A stretch of DNA of 61,594 nucleotides from DASTGO01 sp035719045 (GCA_035719045.1 DASTGO010000474.1:1-61594), one strand, 5' to 3'; shown: positions 25,780 to 34,815, counted from the stretch's first letter. A program made the numbers and translations. The notes: generated by a model not told the origin, from the sequence alone.

Positions 25780-27222
25780 TCACTCCGCGGTCCGGCCGGG
25801 CCCGCCCCCGGTGCGCCGCCCGCGCAGCACCGCCCGCAGCCGGGCCAGCCGGGTGCCGAGGTCGCGTTCCGCGCCGCGGTCGGTCGGCCGGTAGTAGTCC
25901 CGCCCGTCGATCTCGTCCGGCGCGTACTGCTGCTCGACGACCCCGCGCGGGTCGTCGTGGCTGTACCGGTAGCCCCTGCCGTGGCCCAACCGCTTCGCGC
26001 CGGTGTAGTGGGCGTCGCGCAGATGCGGCGGGACAGGTCCGCCGAGGCCGGCCCGGACATCGGCCACCGCGGCGTTGATCGCGTTGTACGAGGCGTTCGA
26101 CTTCGGGGCCAGCGCCAGGTGGACCACCGCCTGACCGAGCACGATCCGTGCCTCCGGCATCCCGATCAGAGTCACCGCCTGCGCCGCCGCGACCGCCGTC
26201 TGCAGGGCGGTCGGATCGGCCATCCCGACGTCCTCGCTCGCCGAGATCATGATCCGCCGGGCGACGAACCGGGGGTCCTCCCCCGCCTCCAGCATCCGGG
26301 CGAGGTAGTGCAGGGCGGCGTCCACGTCGGAACCGCGCACCGACTTGATGAACGCGCTGGCCACGTCGTAGTGCTGGTCCCCGGCCCGGTCGTAGCGGAC
26401 CGCTGCCCGGTCCACCGCCCGCTCGGTGATCTCCACGGTGACGGTCACAGGCCCCTGCGCGCCGGGCCCGGCGTCGTCCAGGGCCGCTCCCGCGGCGGCC
26501 TCCAGCGCGGTGAGGGCGGCCCGGGCGTCCCCGCCGGCCATCCGGACCAGATGCGCCCGCGCGGCCGGATCCAGCACCACCGACCCGGACAGCCCCTGCG
26601 GGGCGGCGACCGCCCGGTCCAGCAGTGCGGCGACGTCCTCCTCCGACAACGGCTTCAGGGTGAGCAGCAGCGAACGGGACAGCAGCGGAGAGACCACCGA
26701 GAAGCTCGGATTCTCCGTGGTGGCGGCGACCAGCACCACCCAGCGGTTCTCCACCCCGGGCAGCAGCGCGTCCTGCTGGGCCTTGGTGAACCGGTGGATC
26801 TCGTCCAGGAACAGCACGGTCTCCCGGTCCTGCCGGTCCCGGACCTCCCGCGCCTCCTCCATCACCCGCCGGACGTCCTTCACCCCGGCGGTGACCGCGG
26901 ACAGTTCGACGAACCGGCGGCCGGTCGCCCCGGACACCACATGCGCCAGGGTGGTCTTCCCGGTGCCCGGCGGCCCCCAGAGGATCACCGACGAGGGCCC
27001 GGCTGCCCCGCCGGACCCCTCCGCCAGCCGGCGCAGCGGAGCGCCCGGGGTCAGCAGGTGCCGCTGGCCGACCAGATCGTCCAGGGCGCGCGGACGCATC
27101 CGCACGGCCAGCGGCAGCGCGGAACCGGCGCGGCCAGGTCCGGGACCTTCGGGCCTTCCGTTCGACCCGCCCGGCGACGGCAAGGTCACCTCCTGCGGGT
27201 CGGCGGAGAACAGGTCATCCAC
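25780..27222 (-). CDS. rarA: Replication-associated recombination protein A (RarA/MgsA)
   Basis: AAA+ clamp-loader-like ATPase acting at stalled forks. 480 residues from GTG 27222 (V-D-D-L-F, typical). The family block M-R-P-R-x-L-D-D-L-V-G-Q-R-H-L-L is followed by Walker A G-P-P-G-T-G-K-T-T, Walker B F-L-D-E-I-H-R-F, sensor 1 A-T-T-E-N-P-S-F and the C-terminal tetramerisation domain with K-S-x-R-G-S-D and Y-S-H-D-D-P. Only 18 bp separate its start from that of the MMPL gene on the other strand. Confidence 0.95.
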   Translation of the reverse strand: MDDLFSADPQEVTLPSPGGSNGRPEGPGPGRAGSALPLAVRMRPRALDDLVGQRHLLTPGAPLRRLAEGSGGAAGPSSVILWGPPGTGKTTLAHVVSGATGRRFVELSAVTAGVKDVRRVMEEAREVRDRQDRETVLFLDEIHRFTKAQQDALLPGVENRWVVLVAATTENPSFSVVSPLLSRSLLLTLKPLSEEDVAALLDRAVAAPQGLSGSVVLDPAARAHLVRMAGGDARAALTALEAAAGAALDDAGPGAQGPVTVTVEITERAVDRAAVRYDRAGDQHYDVASAFIKSVRGSDVDAALHYLARMLEAGEDPRFVARRIMISASEDVGMADPTALQTAVAAAQAVTLIGMPEARIVLGQAVVHLALAPKSNASYNAINAAVADVRAGLGGPVPPHLRDAHYTGAKRLGHGRGYRYSHDDPRGVVEQQYAPDEIDGRDYYRPTDRGAERDLGTRLARLRAVLRGRRTGGGPGRTAE

Positions 27223-27240
27223 GGCTGCCACGCTAGCGAG

Positions 27241-29499
27241 GTGCTGCGCTCGCTGGGTGGGCTGGCCGCCCGTCACCCCCGCTGGTTCGTGGTCGGCTGG
27301 CTGGCCCTGGTCGGCGCCGGGTTCGCCGCCGCCCTCGGCGGGGCCGGCGGGCAGCCCCTGTTCGACCGGCTGCACAGCGGCGCCCCCCGCGTGCCCAGCG
27401 ACAGCGCGACCGGCCAGGACCTGCTCGACCGGACCTCGCGCACCGGCCCCTCGGTGATGCTGCTGCTGGACCGGGTGGACCCGGCCTCGCCCGCCGTGCG
27501 CACCGCCGTCACCGCCGCCGCGGCCGACCTGGCCCGGTCCCCGCTCGTGCTCACCGTCCGCCAGCCGTACGCCGCCCCGCCCGGGACGGCCGGCCCCGCA
27601 CCGGCGTCCCCGGCGGCCGCACCCCCGGCGACCGCGAATCCGCTGGTGTCCGCCGACGGCCACGCCGTCCTCGTCATCGCCCTGCTCAAGCCCGACCTCA
27701 GCGCCGACAGGCAGCAGTCCGGGGAGGCCACGATCACCACCCGGCTGGAGCGGGTCGCGGCGCAGGTCCCGGGATCACGCGGGCTGGTCGGAGGCGTCGA
27801 CTCCCTGGTCGGCCGGATCACCAGCCAGGTGAAGACGGACCTGGGCACCGGGGAGAGCATCGCCCTGCCGGCCAGCCTGCTGGTGATGATCCTGGTCTTC
27901 GGCGGGCTGCTCGCCGCCGGCCTGCCGATCGTCGGGGCGGTGGCCTCGATCGCCGGGGCGCTGGCCTGCCTGCTGGGCTTCTCCTACGCGATCGAGCTGG
28001 AAGCCAGCGTGGTCAACGTGGTCACGGTGCTCTCCCTCGGCCTGTGCATCGACTACGGGCTGCTCCTGGTCAGCCGTTACCGCGAGGAACTGCGCCGGCT
28101 GCACGCCGCCGACGTGGCCCGCGGTCTCGCCCCGGACACCCCGCCCGGCCCGCAGGCCCTGCAGGGGGCGCTGGAGCACACCCTGGCCACCGCGGGCCGG
28201 ACCGTCATGTTCAGCGGGATCACGGTCGCGGTGAGCTGCTGCGGCCTGCTTCTGTTCGCCTCCGACACCCTGCAGGCGATCGGCGCCGCGGCGGTCAGCG
28301 TCGTCGTGGTCGCCCTGCTCGTCGCGCTCACCCTGGTCCCGGCGCTGCTCGCGCTCGCCGGTGACCGGCTGATCCGTCCGGGGCTGGTCCGTCGGCTGCT
28401 GCCCGGGGTGGGTGACGTCGCTCCCGTGCACGGCACGTTCTCCCGGCTGGCCCGGGGAGTGCAGCGACGCCCGGCCCTGGTCCTGGTCGGCGTCCTCGCG
28501 GTCCTGGTGCTGGCCGGTGTGCCGTCCCTGCGGATGCAACTGGTGAACTCCGGGACGGCGCTGCTGCCGGTCTCCGACTCCCAGCGCCAGTTGTTCGACG
28601 GGGTCGACGCCCGGTTCCCCGCCGCCGCCGAGGCACCTCTCCTCGTCGTCACCACCGCGCCGGTCTCCGAGGTCCAGCCCTGGGCGAGCCGGGAGTTGGC
28701 CGCACTGCCCGGGGTCCGGGCGGTGGATCCGGTCCAGGAACAGGGCGATGCCACCACCGGGACGGTGTCCGTGGTCGCGGTCCGCCCGGAGGGCACCGCC
28801 GAGTCCTCCACCGCCCAGGACGTGCTGCGCCGGATCCGGGCCCTGCACCCCGGCTTCCGCACCTACGTCACCGGGCAGACCCCGTACGTCGTCGACTTCG
28901 TGGACGGCATCCGGGCCCGCGCGCCGTACGCGGTCGGGCTGATCGTGCTGGCCACCTTCGTGCTGCTGTTCCTGATGACCGGCTCGGTGCTGGTCCCGCT
29001 CAAGGCGCTGCTGATGAACGTCGTCTCGCTGGGGGCGGCGCTGGGGATGATGGTCCTGGTCTTCCAGGACGGGCACCTGTCGGGACTGCTCGGCTTCACC
29101 TCCGCCGGTGGCATCGAGACCATGCTCCCGCCGCTCACCCTGGCCTTCGGGTTCGGCCTGGCGATGGACTACGAGGTGTTCCTGCTCTCGCGGATCAAGG
29201 AGTTCCACGACCGCGGTGAGGACAACGATGCCTCGGTCGTCCGCGGGCTGCAGGCCTCGGGGCGGATCATCACCTCGGCCGCCCTCATCGTCGTCCTGGT
29301 GTTCGGCGGATTCGTCGCGGGCCAACTTCTGCTCATCAAGGAGATGGGGGTGGCCCTGGCGGTCGCCGTGGCCGTGGACGCCACTCTGGTCCGCATGCTG
29401 CTGGTCCCGGCGACGATGACCCTGCTCGGGGAGTGGAACTGGTGGGCTCCGAAACGGCTGCGGGCCGTGCACGAGCGGTTCGGGCTGCGCGAGGGGTGA
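27241..29499 (+). CDS. MMPL-family RND transporter
   Basis: 752 residues, a membrane exporter of lipids or other hydrophobic compounds using the proton gradient. Two RND halves are visible: one helix, an outer loop (about 45-195), a five-helix bundle with G-L-C-I-D-Y-G-L-L-L-V-S-R-Y-R-E-E, then a second helix and loop and a second bundle with G-L-A-M-D-Y-E-V-F-L-L-S-R-I-K-E. These D-Y motifs carry the proton-relay residues. GTG 27241 gives a normal N-terminus (A-R-H-P-R-W-F-V-V-G-W). Substrate unknown. No strong ribosome site is visible, so leaderless initiation is possible. Confidence 0.93.
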   Translation: MLRSLGGLAARHPRWFVVGWLALVGAGFAAALGGAGGQPLFDRLHSGAPRVPSDSATGQDLLDRTSRTGPSVMLLLDRVDPASPAVRTAVTAAAADLARSPLVLTVRQPYAAPPGTAGPAPASPAAAPPATANPLVSADGHAVLVIALLKPDLSADRQQSGEATITTRLERVAAQVPGSRGLVGGVDSLVGRITSQVKTDLGTGESIALPASLLVMILVFGGLLAAGLPIVGAVASIAGALACLLGFSYAIELEASVVNVVTVLSLGLCIDYGLLLVSRYREELRRLHAADVARGLAPDTPPGPQALQGALEHTLATAGRTVMFSGITVAVSCCGLLLFASDTLQAIGAAAVSVVVVALLVALTLVPALLALAGDRLIRPGLVRRLLPGVGDVAPVHGTFSRLARGVQRRPALVLVGVLAVLVLAGVPSLRMQLVNSGTALLPVSDSQRQLFDGVDARFPAAAEAPLLVVTTAPVSEVQPWASRELAALPGVRAVDPVQEQGDATTGTVSVVAVRPEGTAESSTAQDVLRRIRALHPGFRTYVTGQTPYVVDFVDGIRARAPYAVGLIVLATFVLLFLMTGSVLVPLKALLMNVVSLGAALGMMVLVFQDGHLSGLLGFTSAGGIETMLPPLTLAFGFGLAMDYEVFLLSRIKEFHDRGEDNDASVVRGLQASGRIITSAALIVVLVFGGFVAGQLLLIKEMGVALAVAVAVDATLVRMLLVPATMTLLGEWNWWAPKRLRAVHERFGLREG

Positions 29500-29823
29500 C
29501 CCCGGCACCGGCCTGGCTACCGGCCTGGCTCAGCTGCTGTCGAGCCGGGTCGGCTGATGAACCGGGTCCGCTGATGAGCCGGCGAGCCGCTACCGGCGGA
29601 GGTGATCCGGCGGGGACGCAACGGTGACGGCGGCGTGACGGGGTCTTGATGCGCACGGCATCTACTTGAGCCTCGCCTCCCGGGAACCGCCGTTGCGCCG
29701 GGAGCCCGCAGTCGACGAGGACTGGAGGTCGGATGCCCCGGAACCATGTCGGGCCGGGACTTCCCCGGTCGCCGGGCGAGCGCCGTCCCGGGCCACCACG
29801 AACCGGTCCGGGAGCCGACCACC
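29500..29823. other. Intergenic region, 324 bp
   Basis: Between the MMPL gene and the protease module. It contains imperfect direct repeats (ACCGGCCTGGCT twice near 29510-29530; GCTGATGA-type repeats near 29551-29580) and a CGGGAG site before the next GTG. I see no gene, tRNA or clear terminator. Confidence 0.5.
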
Positions 29824-30117
29824 GTGGACGCTGAGGCCGTACGCCGTCGGCATGAGACCGCCCTGATGTCCCTGGCCAACGTCAACGGGGTGGCCGTCGT
29901 CCCCGAACCCGGCCGGGGGCAGGCGATCGTCGTCTACGTCACGCACAAGGTCCCCCTCACGGAACTGGAGGAGGGCCAGGCCGTCCCGGACCAGCTCGAG
30001 GGAGTCCCGGTCCATGTCGTCGAGCTCGGTTCCGTCACCGCACAGACCGACGGCCCGGGCGGACCCGCTTCCCCGCCGGGCACCGCAATGCCCGGCGACC
30101 CAGGCAGACCGCCCTGA
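29824..30117 (+). CDS. Free-standing copy of the protease N-terminal domain
   Basis: 97 residues from GTG 29824, which has a GGGAG site; other in-frame starts exist at 29746 and 29866. The segment from N-V-N-G-V-A-V-V-P through A-I-V-V-Y-V-T-H-K-V-P, a dozen residues, then G-V-P-V-H-V-V-E-L-G-S-V-T-A-Q aligns along its length with residues 38-100 of the protease encoded just downstream (N-V-V-G-F-G, L-L-V-F-V-T-Q-K-M-P, V-D-V-V-S-V-G-Q-V-M-A-Q). The remainder is a Pro/Gly tail. It has no catalytic domain and no signal peptide. It may regulate or scaffold the protease; this is inference. Confidence 0.68.
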   Translation: MDAEAVRRRHETALMSLANVNGVAVVPEPGRGQAIVVYVTHKVPLTELEEGQAVPDQLEGVPVHVVELGSVTAQTDGPGGPASPPGTAMPGDPGRPP

Positions 30118-30176
30118 CTTCGCCGGGACCCACCGTCGTGTGATCGATGTCTACCAGCCATTCGAGGAGGGGCACC

Positions 30177-31364
30177 ATGACCCAGCCCGATGCCAGCCGC
30201 CTGCCGAGCGGCTCGCGGCTCAGCGACAGCGCCCGGCGCCAGGCGCTGGAGCAGTTCCTCAACCCGCAGTCTCCGGTCGCGAACGTCGTCGGCTTCGGCC
30301 ACGGCGTGAAGTGGACCGACCACGGACCGACCGGTGAGCCGGCGCTGCTCGTGTTCGTCACCCAGAAGATGCCGTCCATGTTCCTCGACGAGGCGGATCT
30401 GCTCCCCGCCCGGACCGAGGACGGGACCCTGGTGGACGTGGTGTCGGTCGGCCAGGTGATGGCACAGCCGCTGCCGCTGACCCCGGTCGAGGAGGCGGTG
30501 ACCGACCTGCTGGAGGACGCCGCCCGCAGCCGGCAGCAGCGCGCGGCTGCCGATCTCCTGGAGGACGCCACCCGTGCCCGCCAGCTCGGCCAGCTCGGCC
30601 AGCACGGCGCCGTCCTGCCGTCCGCGCTGGGGGCGCAGGCGCTGACCAGGCGGATGCGGCCCTGCCCGGCGGGCTTCTCCATCGGCAACGTCGCCATCAC
30701 CGCCGGGACCCTGGGCAGCGTGGTCTACGACTTCCTGCCCGGCGCCACCATCGACCCGCCGTCGAGCGGGATCGGGACTCCGAGCACCTACTACGTCCTG
30801 AGCAACAACCACGTCCTGGCGGCATCGAACTCCGCGTCGCTGGGCAGCGCGATCGTCCAGCCCGGGCGGTTCGACGGCGGGGTCGACCCGCAGGACCGGA
30901 TCGCCACGCTCAGCCGCTTCGTGCCGATCCAGTTCGCCCCGGCCGTGCCGCTGGACCGGCAGAACAACGTCGTGGACTGTGCTGTCGCGGCCTGCCAGTT
31001 CCAGGACGCCACCCGCGAGATCTACTTCAACGGGGCCCCGCGCGGCTGGCGGCGCAAGGCGAACGTCCAGGTCGGGGACCTGGTCCGCAAGACGGGCCGC
31101 ACCACCAACACCACCTTCGGGCGGATCATCAGCACCACCGCGACCGTCGACGTCGGGTACGGCCCCGCCGGGACGGCGCGGTTCCACGACCAGATCGTCA
31201 CGACGAACATCTCCGCCGGTGGTGACTCCGGCTCGCTGGTCACCAGCTACGACAACGTCGCGATCGGGCTGCTGTTCGCCGGTTCGTCGATCTCCACCAT
31301 CGTCAACCACTTCGAGACCGTCCGCGCGATGCTGCGGATCGAGATCGCCGAACAACTCATGTAA
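30177..31364 (+). CDS. Chymotrypsin-fold serine protease (Nal1-like) with an N-terminal accessory domain
   Basis: 395 residues, ATG 30177 preceded by GAGGAGGGG. Residues 38-100 are a small alpha/beta domain; 105-150 hold a helical stretch with a duplicated D-L-L-E-D-A-x-R-x-R-Q motif; 165-390 form a trypsin-like domain with the triad His in Y-V-L-S-N-N-H-V-L, Asp in N-N-V-V-D-C-A-V-A and Ser in S-A-G-G-D-S-G-S-L-V. The domain order resembles the NAL1-type trypsin-like proteins. No signal peptide or membrane helix is seen, so it is probably cytosolic or released by an unknown route. Substrate unknown. Confidence 0.82.
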   Translation: MTQPDASRLPSGSRLSDSARRQALEQFLNPQSPVANVVGFGHGVKWTDHGPTGEPALLVFVTQKMPSMFLDEADLLPARTEDGTLVDVVSVGQVMAQPLPLTPVEEAVTDLLEDAARSRQQRAAADLLEDATRARQLGQLGQHGAVLPSALGAQALTRRMRPCPAGFSIGNVAITAGTLGSVVYDFLPGATIDPPSSGIGTPSTYYVLSNNHVLAASNSASLGSAIVQPGRFDGGVDPQDRIATLSRFVPIQFAPAVPLDRQNNVVDCAVAACQFQDATREIYFNGAPRGWRRKANVQVGDLVRKTGRTTNTTFGRIISTTATVDVGYGPAGTARFHDQIVTTNISAGGDSGSLVTSYDNVAIGLLFAGSSISTIVNHFETVRAMLRIEIAEQLM

Positions 31365-31473
31365 CGGGTCGGCCGCGGCCGACGGGCGGCAGATGCCGGC
31401 AGGGTCCGTCCCCTGCGGCCGCACCGGTCCGCGGCCCGGCCTTCCCGCATCCGAGCATGCGTAAGGGGATGAG

Positions 31474-31884
31474 ATGACCGAGTTGGCCGTGCAGTACATC
31501 AACCCGTGGGGCACCACGGTCGAGACCCGGGACGCCGCCACGGCGACACCCCAGGCCGGCCAGGCCTACGCCACGGTCGAACTGCGCAACGGCGTCGTGT
31601 CGTTCGTGATCGAGCTGACCCTCGACCCGAACACCTACCCGTTCATGATCACCGGAGGGACGATCGTGTCCGGCATCTGCGGCGCACCGTGGAACGTCAC
31701 CACCGGATACCTCGGGGCGACCATGCTCATCGAGGCGACCCGCCACGGCCAGGGCAACTGCGCGAACAAGATCACCGTGGTGGGCGAGCAGATCTCGCCG
31801 CCGGCCTGGCGCGGGACCTACGGTTTCGACGGCCAGAGCTCCACCTTCCGGCACACGACCCTGTTCCGGACCTGGCACACATAG
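31474..31884 (+). CDS. Unknown small beta-rich protein
   Basis: 136 residues, ATG with GGGGATGAG upstream, 109 bp after the protease stop and on the same strand. The composition is beta-rich and Thr/Gly-rich, with Trp residues and two cysteines (G-I-C-G-A-P-W-N and N-C-A-N-K). The W-R-G-T-Y-G-F-D-G-Q segment faintly recalls beta-barrel lectins, but I do not recognise a family and assign no function. There is no signal peptide. It may be a partner or substrate of the protease. Confidence 0.7.
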   Translation: MTELAVQYINPWGTTVETRDAATATPQAGQAYATVELRNGVVSFVIELTLDPNTYPFMITGGTIVSGICGAPWNVTTGYLGATMLIEATRHGQGNCANKITVVGEQISPPAWRGTYGFDGQSSTFRHTTLFRTWHT

Positions 31885-31915
31885 GCACGACGTGACCGGG
31901 GCACGGGCCCCGGAG

Positions 31916-31951
31916 GTGAGGGGGCCGGGCGGTCGTTCCCGGCCCCCTCAC
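31916..31951. terminator. Bidirectional terminator, 14 bp stem
   Basis: GTGAGGGGGCCGGG (31916-31929) pairs exactly with 31938-31951 around an 8 nt loop, between convergent genes ending at 31884 and 31980. Confidence 0.8.
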
Positions 31952-31979
31952 CCGTGTCCGGTCAGCTCCGTGTCCGGGG

Positions 31980-32849
31980 TCAGCCGGGCCGCCACGACTG
32001 CGCCAGTGAGCGCAGGGGCGCCGATGGGCGCACGCCGAGCTCGCGGGCGAGCAACCGCTCGAACCGGTCGTACTGGCGGGCAGCCTCGGCCAGATTCCCC
32101 TCGGCGAGGTGGGCCGCGATCACGCAGCGCTGGGCGCTCTCGCGCAGCGGATCCCCCGCCACCGCGGCCAGTCCGACGGTGAGCGCACCCTGGTAGTCGC
32201 CGTGCTCGGTGAGGACCGCGCAGACCCGTTCCAGGGTGTGCAGGCGCAACTGCCGGAAGGCCTCGCGCTCGGTGGCCACCCAGTCCTCCGACCAGTCCGG
32301 GAGGAGGTCGCTGGTGAGCAGCGTGAGCTCGCCCGGGTCCAGACCGGCCGGCAGGTCCCGCGACAGGCGGACGGTGAGCTCCTCGGCGTGCCGGTAGTCC
32401 ACCTGCACCCGGTCCGCCAGCGTCACCCACGACGTGGTGGCGTGCACGAGCCGGGCACCGGTGCAGCTACGGGCCCGCCACAATGCCGAACGCAGGCAGG
32501 CGGCGGCCCGTTCGGCATCCACCTCCGGCCAGAGCACCCCGCTCAGCTCGGTCCGCGACACGCCACGCCGCCGCAGTGCCAGGTAGCTCACCAGGCGCTG
32601 GGCGACATGCGACACCCCGAGCGTGATGCCGTCCACCCGGACCTCGAAACCGCCCAGCAGCAGGACCTGCACCGTGAGCGGGCCGGCCTCCGCGGGCGCG
32701 CCCGCGTCGTCGGCCGGGCCCGCCCCCTCGGTCGGACCGGCGCCCACCGCCGGACCGGTGCCCGCCGCGGGATCTGTCAGCGCGATCCGCTCGGACACCG
32801 GTGCCCGCGGGTACACGGCGATGGGTTCGCTGCGACGGCTCTGCTCCAC
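31980..32849 (-). CDS. BTAD/SARP-type transcriptional regulator
   Basis: 289 residues from GTG 32849 (GGGGGA site; the start is uncertain because the upstream frame stays open to 33047). After a disordered Ala/Gly/Pro tail (1-55) come a winged-helix DNA-binding domain (L-G-G-F-E-V-R-V-D-G, then Q-R-L-V-S-Y-L-A-L-R-R and L-W-P-E-V-D-A-E-R-A) and a TPR-like BTAD domain (W-V-A-T-E-R-E-A-F-R-Q-L-R and A-A-R-Q-Y-D-R-F-E-R-L-L-A-R-E-L-G-V-R-P). It lacks the NB-ARC part of AfsR. SARP-like proteins activate nearby operons. Targets here could be the convergent protease module or the divergent TPR gene; neither is shown. Confidence 0.85.
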   Translation of the reverse strand: MEQSRRSEPIAVYPRAPVSERIALTDPAAGTGPAVGAGPTEGAGPADDAGAPAEAGPLTVQVLLLGGFEVRVDGITLGVSHVAQRLVSYLALRRRGVSRTELSGVLWPEVDAERAAACLRSALWRARSCTGARLVHATTSWVTLADRVQVDYRHAEELTVRLSRDLPAGLDPGELTLLTSDLLPDWSEDWVATEREAFRQLRLHTLERVCAVLTEHGDYQGALTVGLAAVAGDPLRESAQRCVIAAHLAEGNLAEAARQYDRFERLLARELGVRPSAPLRSLAQSWRPG

Positions 32850-33340
32850 CTGCCGATCCCCCCGGTCCTCGCCAGGCCGGCCCAAGGCGCGCCCCGCACC
32901 CGCCGGCACCCCGTTCCCGGGCCCACGCCCAGGCCACCCGGGGAACCGGGCCACCGGCGTCAGGACATCGCGGCGGGCGCCACCAGCCACGCATCCCCCT
33001 GAACGCGGCGCACCCGTCAGACAACATGCCACGAGAGACCCGGGCACGCACCCGGGCGGTACCAGGTGCAGGGATCGTGCCGCGGCCGGGGCAGGCCGTC
33101 CTTACCGCCATGCCCCGCTACGGCCCCGCTAGGCTCGCCGGGTCCCGCCCGGGCGCAGCACATGACCGGGGCCGACACCGACCACCCGGGTCGACGCCGA
33201 TCAGCGGGTCCGGGCGGTGGGCGCCTGCCGGGCGGGCGGTGGCGCGGTCCGGGGCGGACGTGGGCCCTGGGCCGGACGTGAGTCCTGAGCTGGACGCGGG
33301 TCCTGGACCGGACGCGCGTCCTGGGTGGAGAGGCATGGCC
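32850..33340. other. Divergent intergenic region, about 490 bp
   Basis: Between the BTAD regulator and the TPR gene. Both flanking frames stay open into it, so either gene may start earlier. It contains an 18 bp triplicate repeat (33267-33320) next to the TPR gene. I see no convincing promoter hexamers. Confidence 0.5.
33267..33320. repeat. 18 bp tandem repeat (x3) before the TPR gene
   Basis: Units at 33267-33284, 33285-33302 and 33303-33320, consensus CTGGxCxGGACGxGxGTC, ending 20 bp before the ATG of the next gene. Confidence 0.75.
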
Positions 33341-34720
33341 ATGAGCACCGGTGAGCAGCCCGACGGGCTGGATCTGCACGCGGCACTGACGGCGCTGGAG
33401 CAGGCGCGCCGGGAGACGGACGCCGGCGATCCCGAGGCCTGTGTGCGGGCCCTGCGCCGGGTGCCGGACGGGCTCCCGCTGGGCGACCGGCAGTCCTTCC
33501 TGGAGATCGTCGCGATGGTCGCGGGGGCGGCCCGGCAGATGGGCTTCGACGACCTGACCCGGGCGGCCGACGCGCTGCGGGTCGGGCCGGACGACCCGCA
33601 TCTGCTCTACGACTACGGCTACGCGTGCACGGAACGCGGGGCCCCCTGGCTGGCCGTCCCGGCGCTGGCCCTGGCCGTCGCGCACGCACCCGAGCAGCAC
33701 GCGATCCGGATGGAACTGGTGGCCGCCCTGGAGGCGGAGGCCCGCTACGCCGAGGCGGTCACGGCGCTGGCCCACGAGAGCACCCTGGACCGCTGGATCG
33801 GCCGCTACCTGCTGGTCTTCAACTGCCTGATGAGCGGGGACGTGGAAGGCAGCCGGCAGTGGTACTCCCGGCTGGGCAAGCCCGAGGAACCGCAGCAGCA
33901 GGCCCTGGCCGACCGGCTGACCGCGATGCTGACCCGGCTGCAGACGGTCACCGGCACCTCCCGGCTCGACGATGCTCCGCCGTCCGCCGACCCGCGGGCC
34001 CCGCTGAGCGCGGTGGATCTGCGCGGCTGGCACTTCGTGCTCAACGGCGCAGTGCTGACCACCCTCAGCCCGTTCGGGTTCGCCGACGGGATGAACGGCC
34101 GCTACGCCTTCCTGAACGAATCCCCGGACGGCTGCCACCGGGGCCTGCACCGGCTGGGGGTGGCCCTGGACGCCGCCGGGCGCCGTCCGTCCTCGATCGC
34201 GCTGCTGCCGGACCGGTCCAGCCGGATCCTCGGCCTCGCCGCCGCCACCGCGCTGGACCTGCCGGCCCGGGACTGGTCGGCGGACGCGGAGGGCGCCCTG
34301 GCGGTGGCGTACACGCTGTCCGGGGCGGCCCCCGAGCTGCTCGCCGCACTGCGGGACGCCCCCGGCCAGCTGGTCTTCGAGCATGTGACCTGCTGGACCG
34401 AGCCCCCGACCGTGGCCCCGGACCTCAGCACCCAGCTCGCCCAGCTGGCCACGACCCCGTGGGAGGCGCACCGCAGGCCGGCCCCCGGCGGCGGGAGCTG
34501 GGTGGACGTCCCCGCCGACGACCGGCCCGAGGCCGAGCTCGCGGCCGAACTGCTGGCCACGGACCCGACACCGCCGGCCGGCGACGGGCAGACCCCGGAC
34601 GACTCCGACGAGGCGCTGGCCGCCTTCGTCCGTCAGGTCGCCGCCCGGTTCGGGACCGGGACGACGCCGCGGGACAAGGTCTGGTCCCCGGGCCCGGTGC
34701 CCAGCTCCCGCTTCTGGTGA
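33341..34720 (+). CDS. TPR-like protein of unknown function
   Basis: 459 residues from ATG 33341 (GGAGAGG seven bases upstream; ATG 33335 is also possible). The N-terminal half (1-200) is a helical TPR-like solenoid with repeats such as L-L-Y-D-Y-G-Y-A-C-T-E-R-G and A-L-E-A-E-A-R-Y-A-E-A. The second half (about 225-375) is a separate domain beginning R-G-W-H-F-V-L-N-G-A-V-L-T-T-L-S-P-F-G-F, with I-A-L-L-P-D-R-S-S-R-I-L-G-L-A and L-V-F-E-H-V-T-C-W-T. I believe similar TPR proteins occur in other actinobacteria, without assigned function. No signal peptide. Confidence 0.78.
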   Translation: MSTGEQPDGLDLHAALTALEQARRETDAGDPEACVRALRRVPDGLPLGDRQSFLEIVAMVAGAARQMGFDDLTRAADALRVGPDDPHLLYDYGYACTERGAPWLAVPALALAVAHAPEQHAIRMELVAALEAEARYAEAVTALAHESTLDRWIGRYLLVFNCLMSGDVEGSRQWYSRLGKPEEPQQQALADRLTAMLTRLQTVTGTSRLDDAPPSADPRAPLSAVDLRGWHFVLNGAVLTTLSPFGFADGMNGRYAFLNESPDGCHRGLHRLGVALDAAGRRPSSIALLPDRSSRILGLAAATALDLPARDWSADAEGALAVAYTLSGAAPELLAALRDAPGQLVFEHVTCWTEPPTVAPDLSTQLAQLATTPWEAHRRPAPGGGSWVDVPADDRPEAELAAELLATDPTPPAGDGQTPDDSDEALAAFVRQVAARFGTGTTPRDKVWSPGPVPSSRFW

Positions 34721-34770
34721 CCTGACCGGGCGATCGGGTCCGGGTGACCCGGTGCGGTGAAGGAGTCCGG

Positions 34771-34807
34771 GGCGGGACGGGCCGGCTGCAGACCGGCACG
34801 TCCCGCC
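34771..34807. terminator. Bidirectional terminator between TPR and AKR genes
   Basis: GGCGGGACG (34771-34779) pairs with CGTCCCGCC (34799-34807), and the loop contains a second stem (GCCGG/CCGGC). The flanking genes converge. Confidence 0.7.
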
Positions 34808-34815
34808 TCCGCCGA

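Noticed and set aside
27775..29508. Minus-strand open frame opposite the MMPL gene
   Set aside because: The plus strand carries both RND D-Y motifs and membrane helices; the mirror product is Asp/Gln/Arg-rich noise.
29746..29823. An earlier start for the free-standing protease domain
   Set aside because: The extra residues are Arg/Pro-rich and lie outside the segment matching the protease; GTG 29824 has a better ribosome site.
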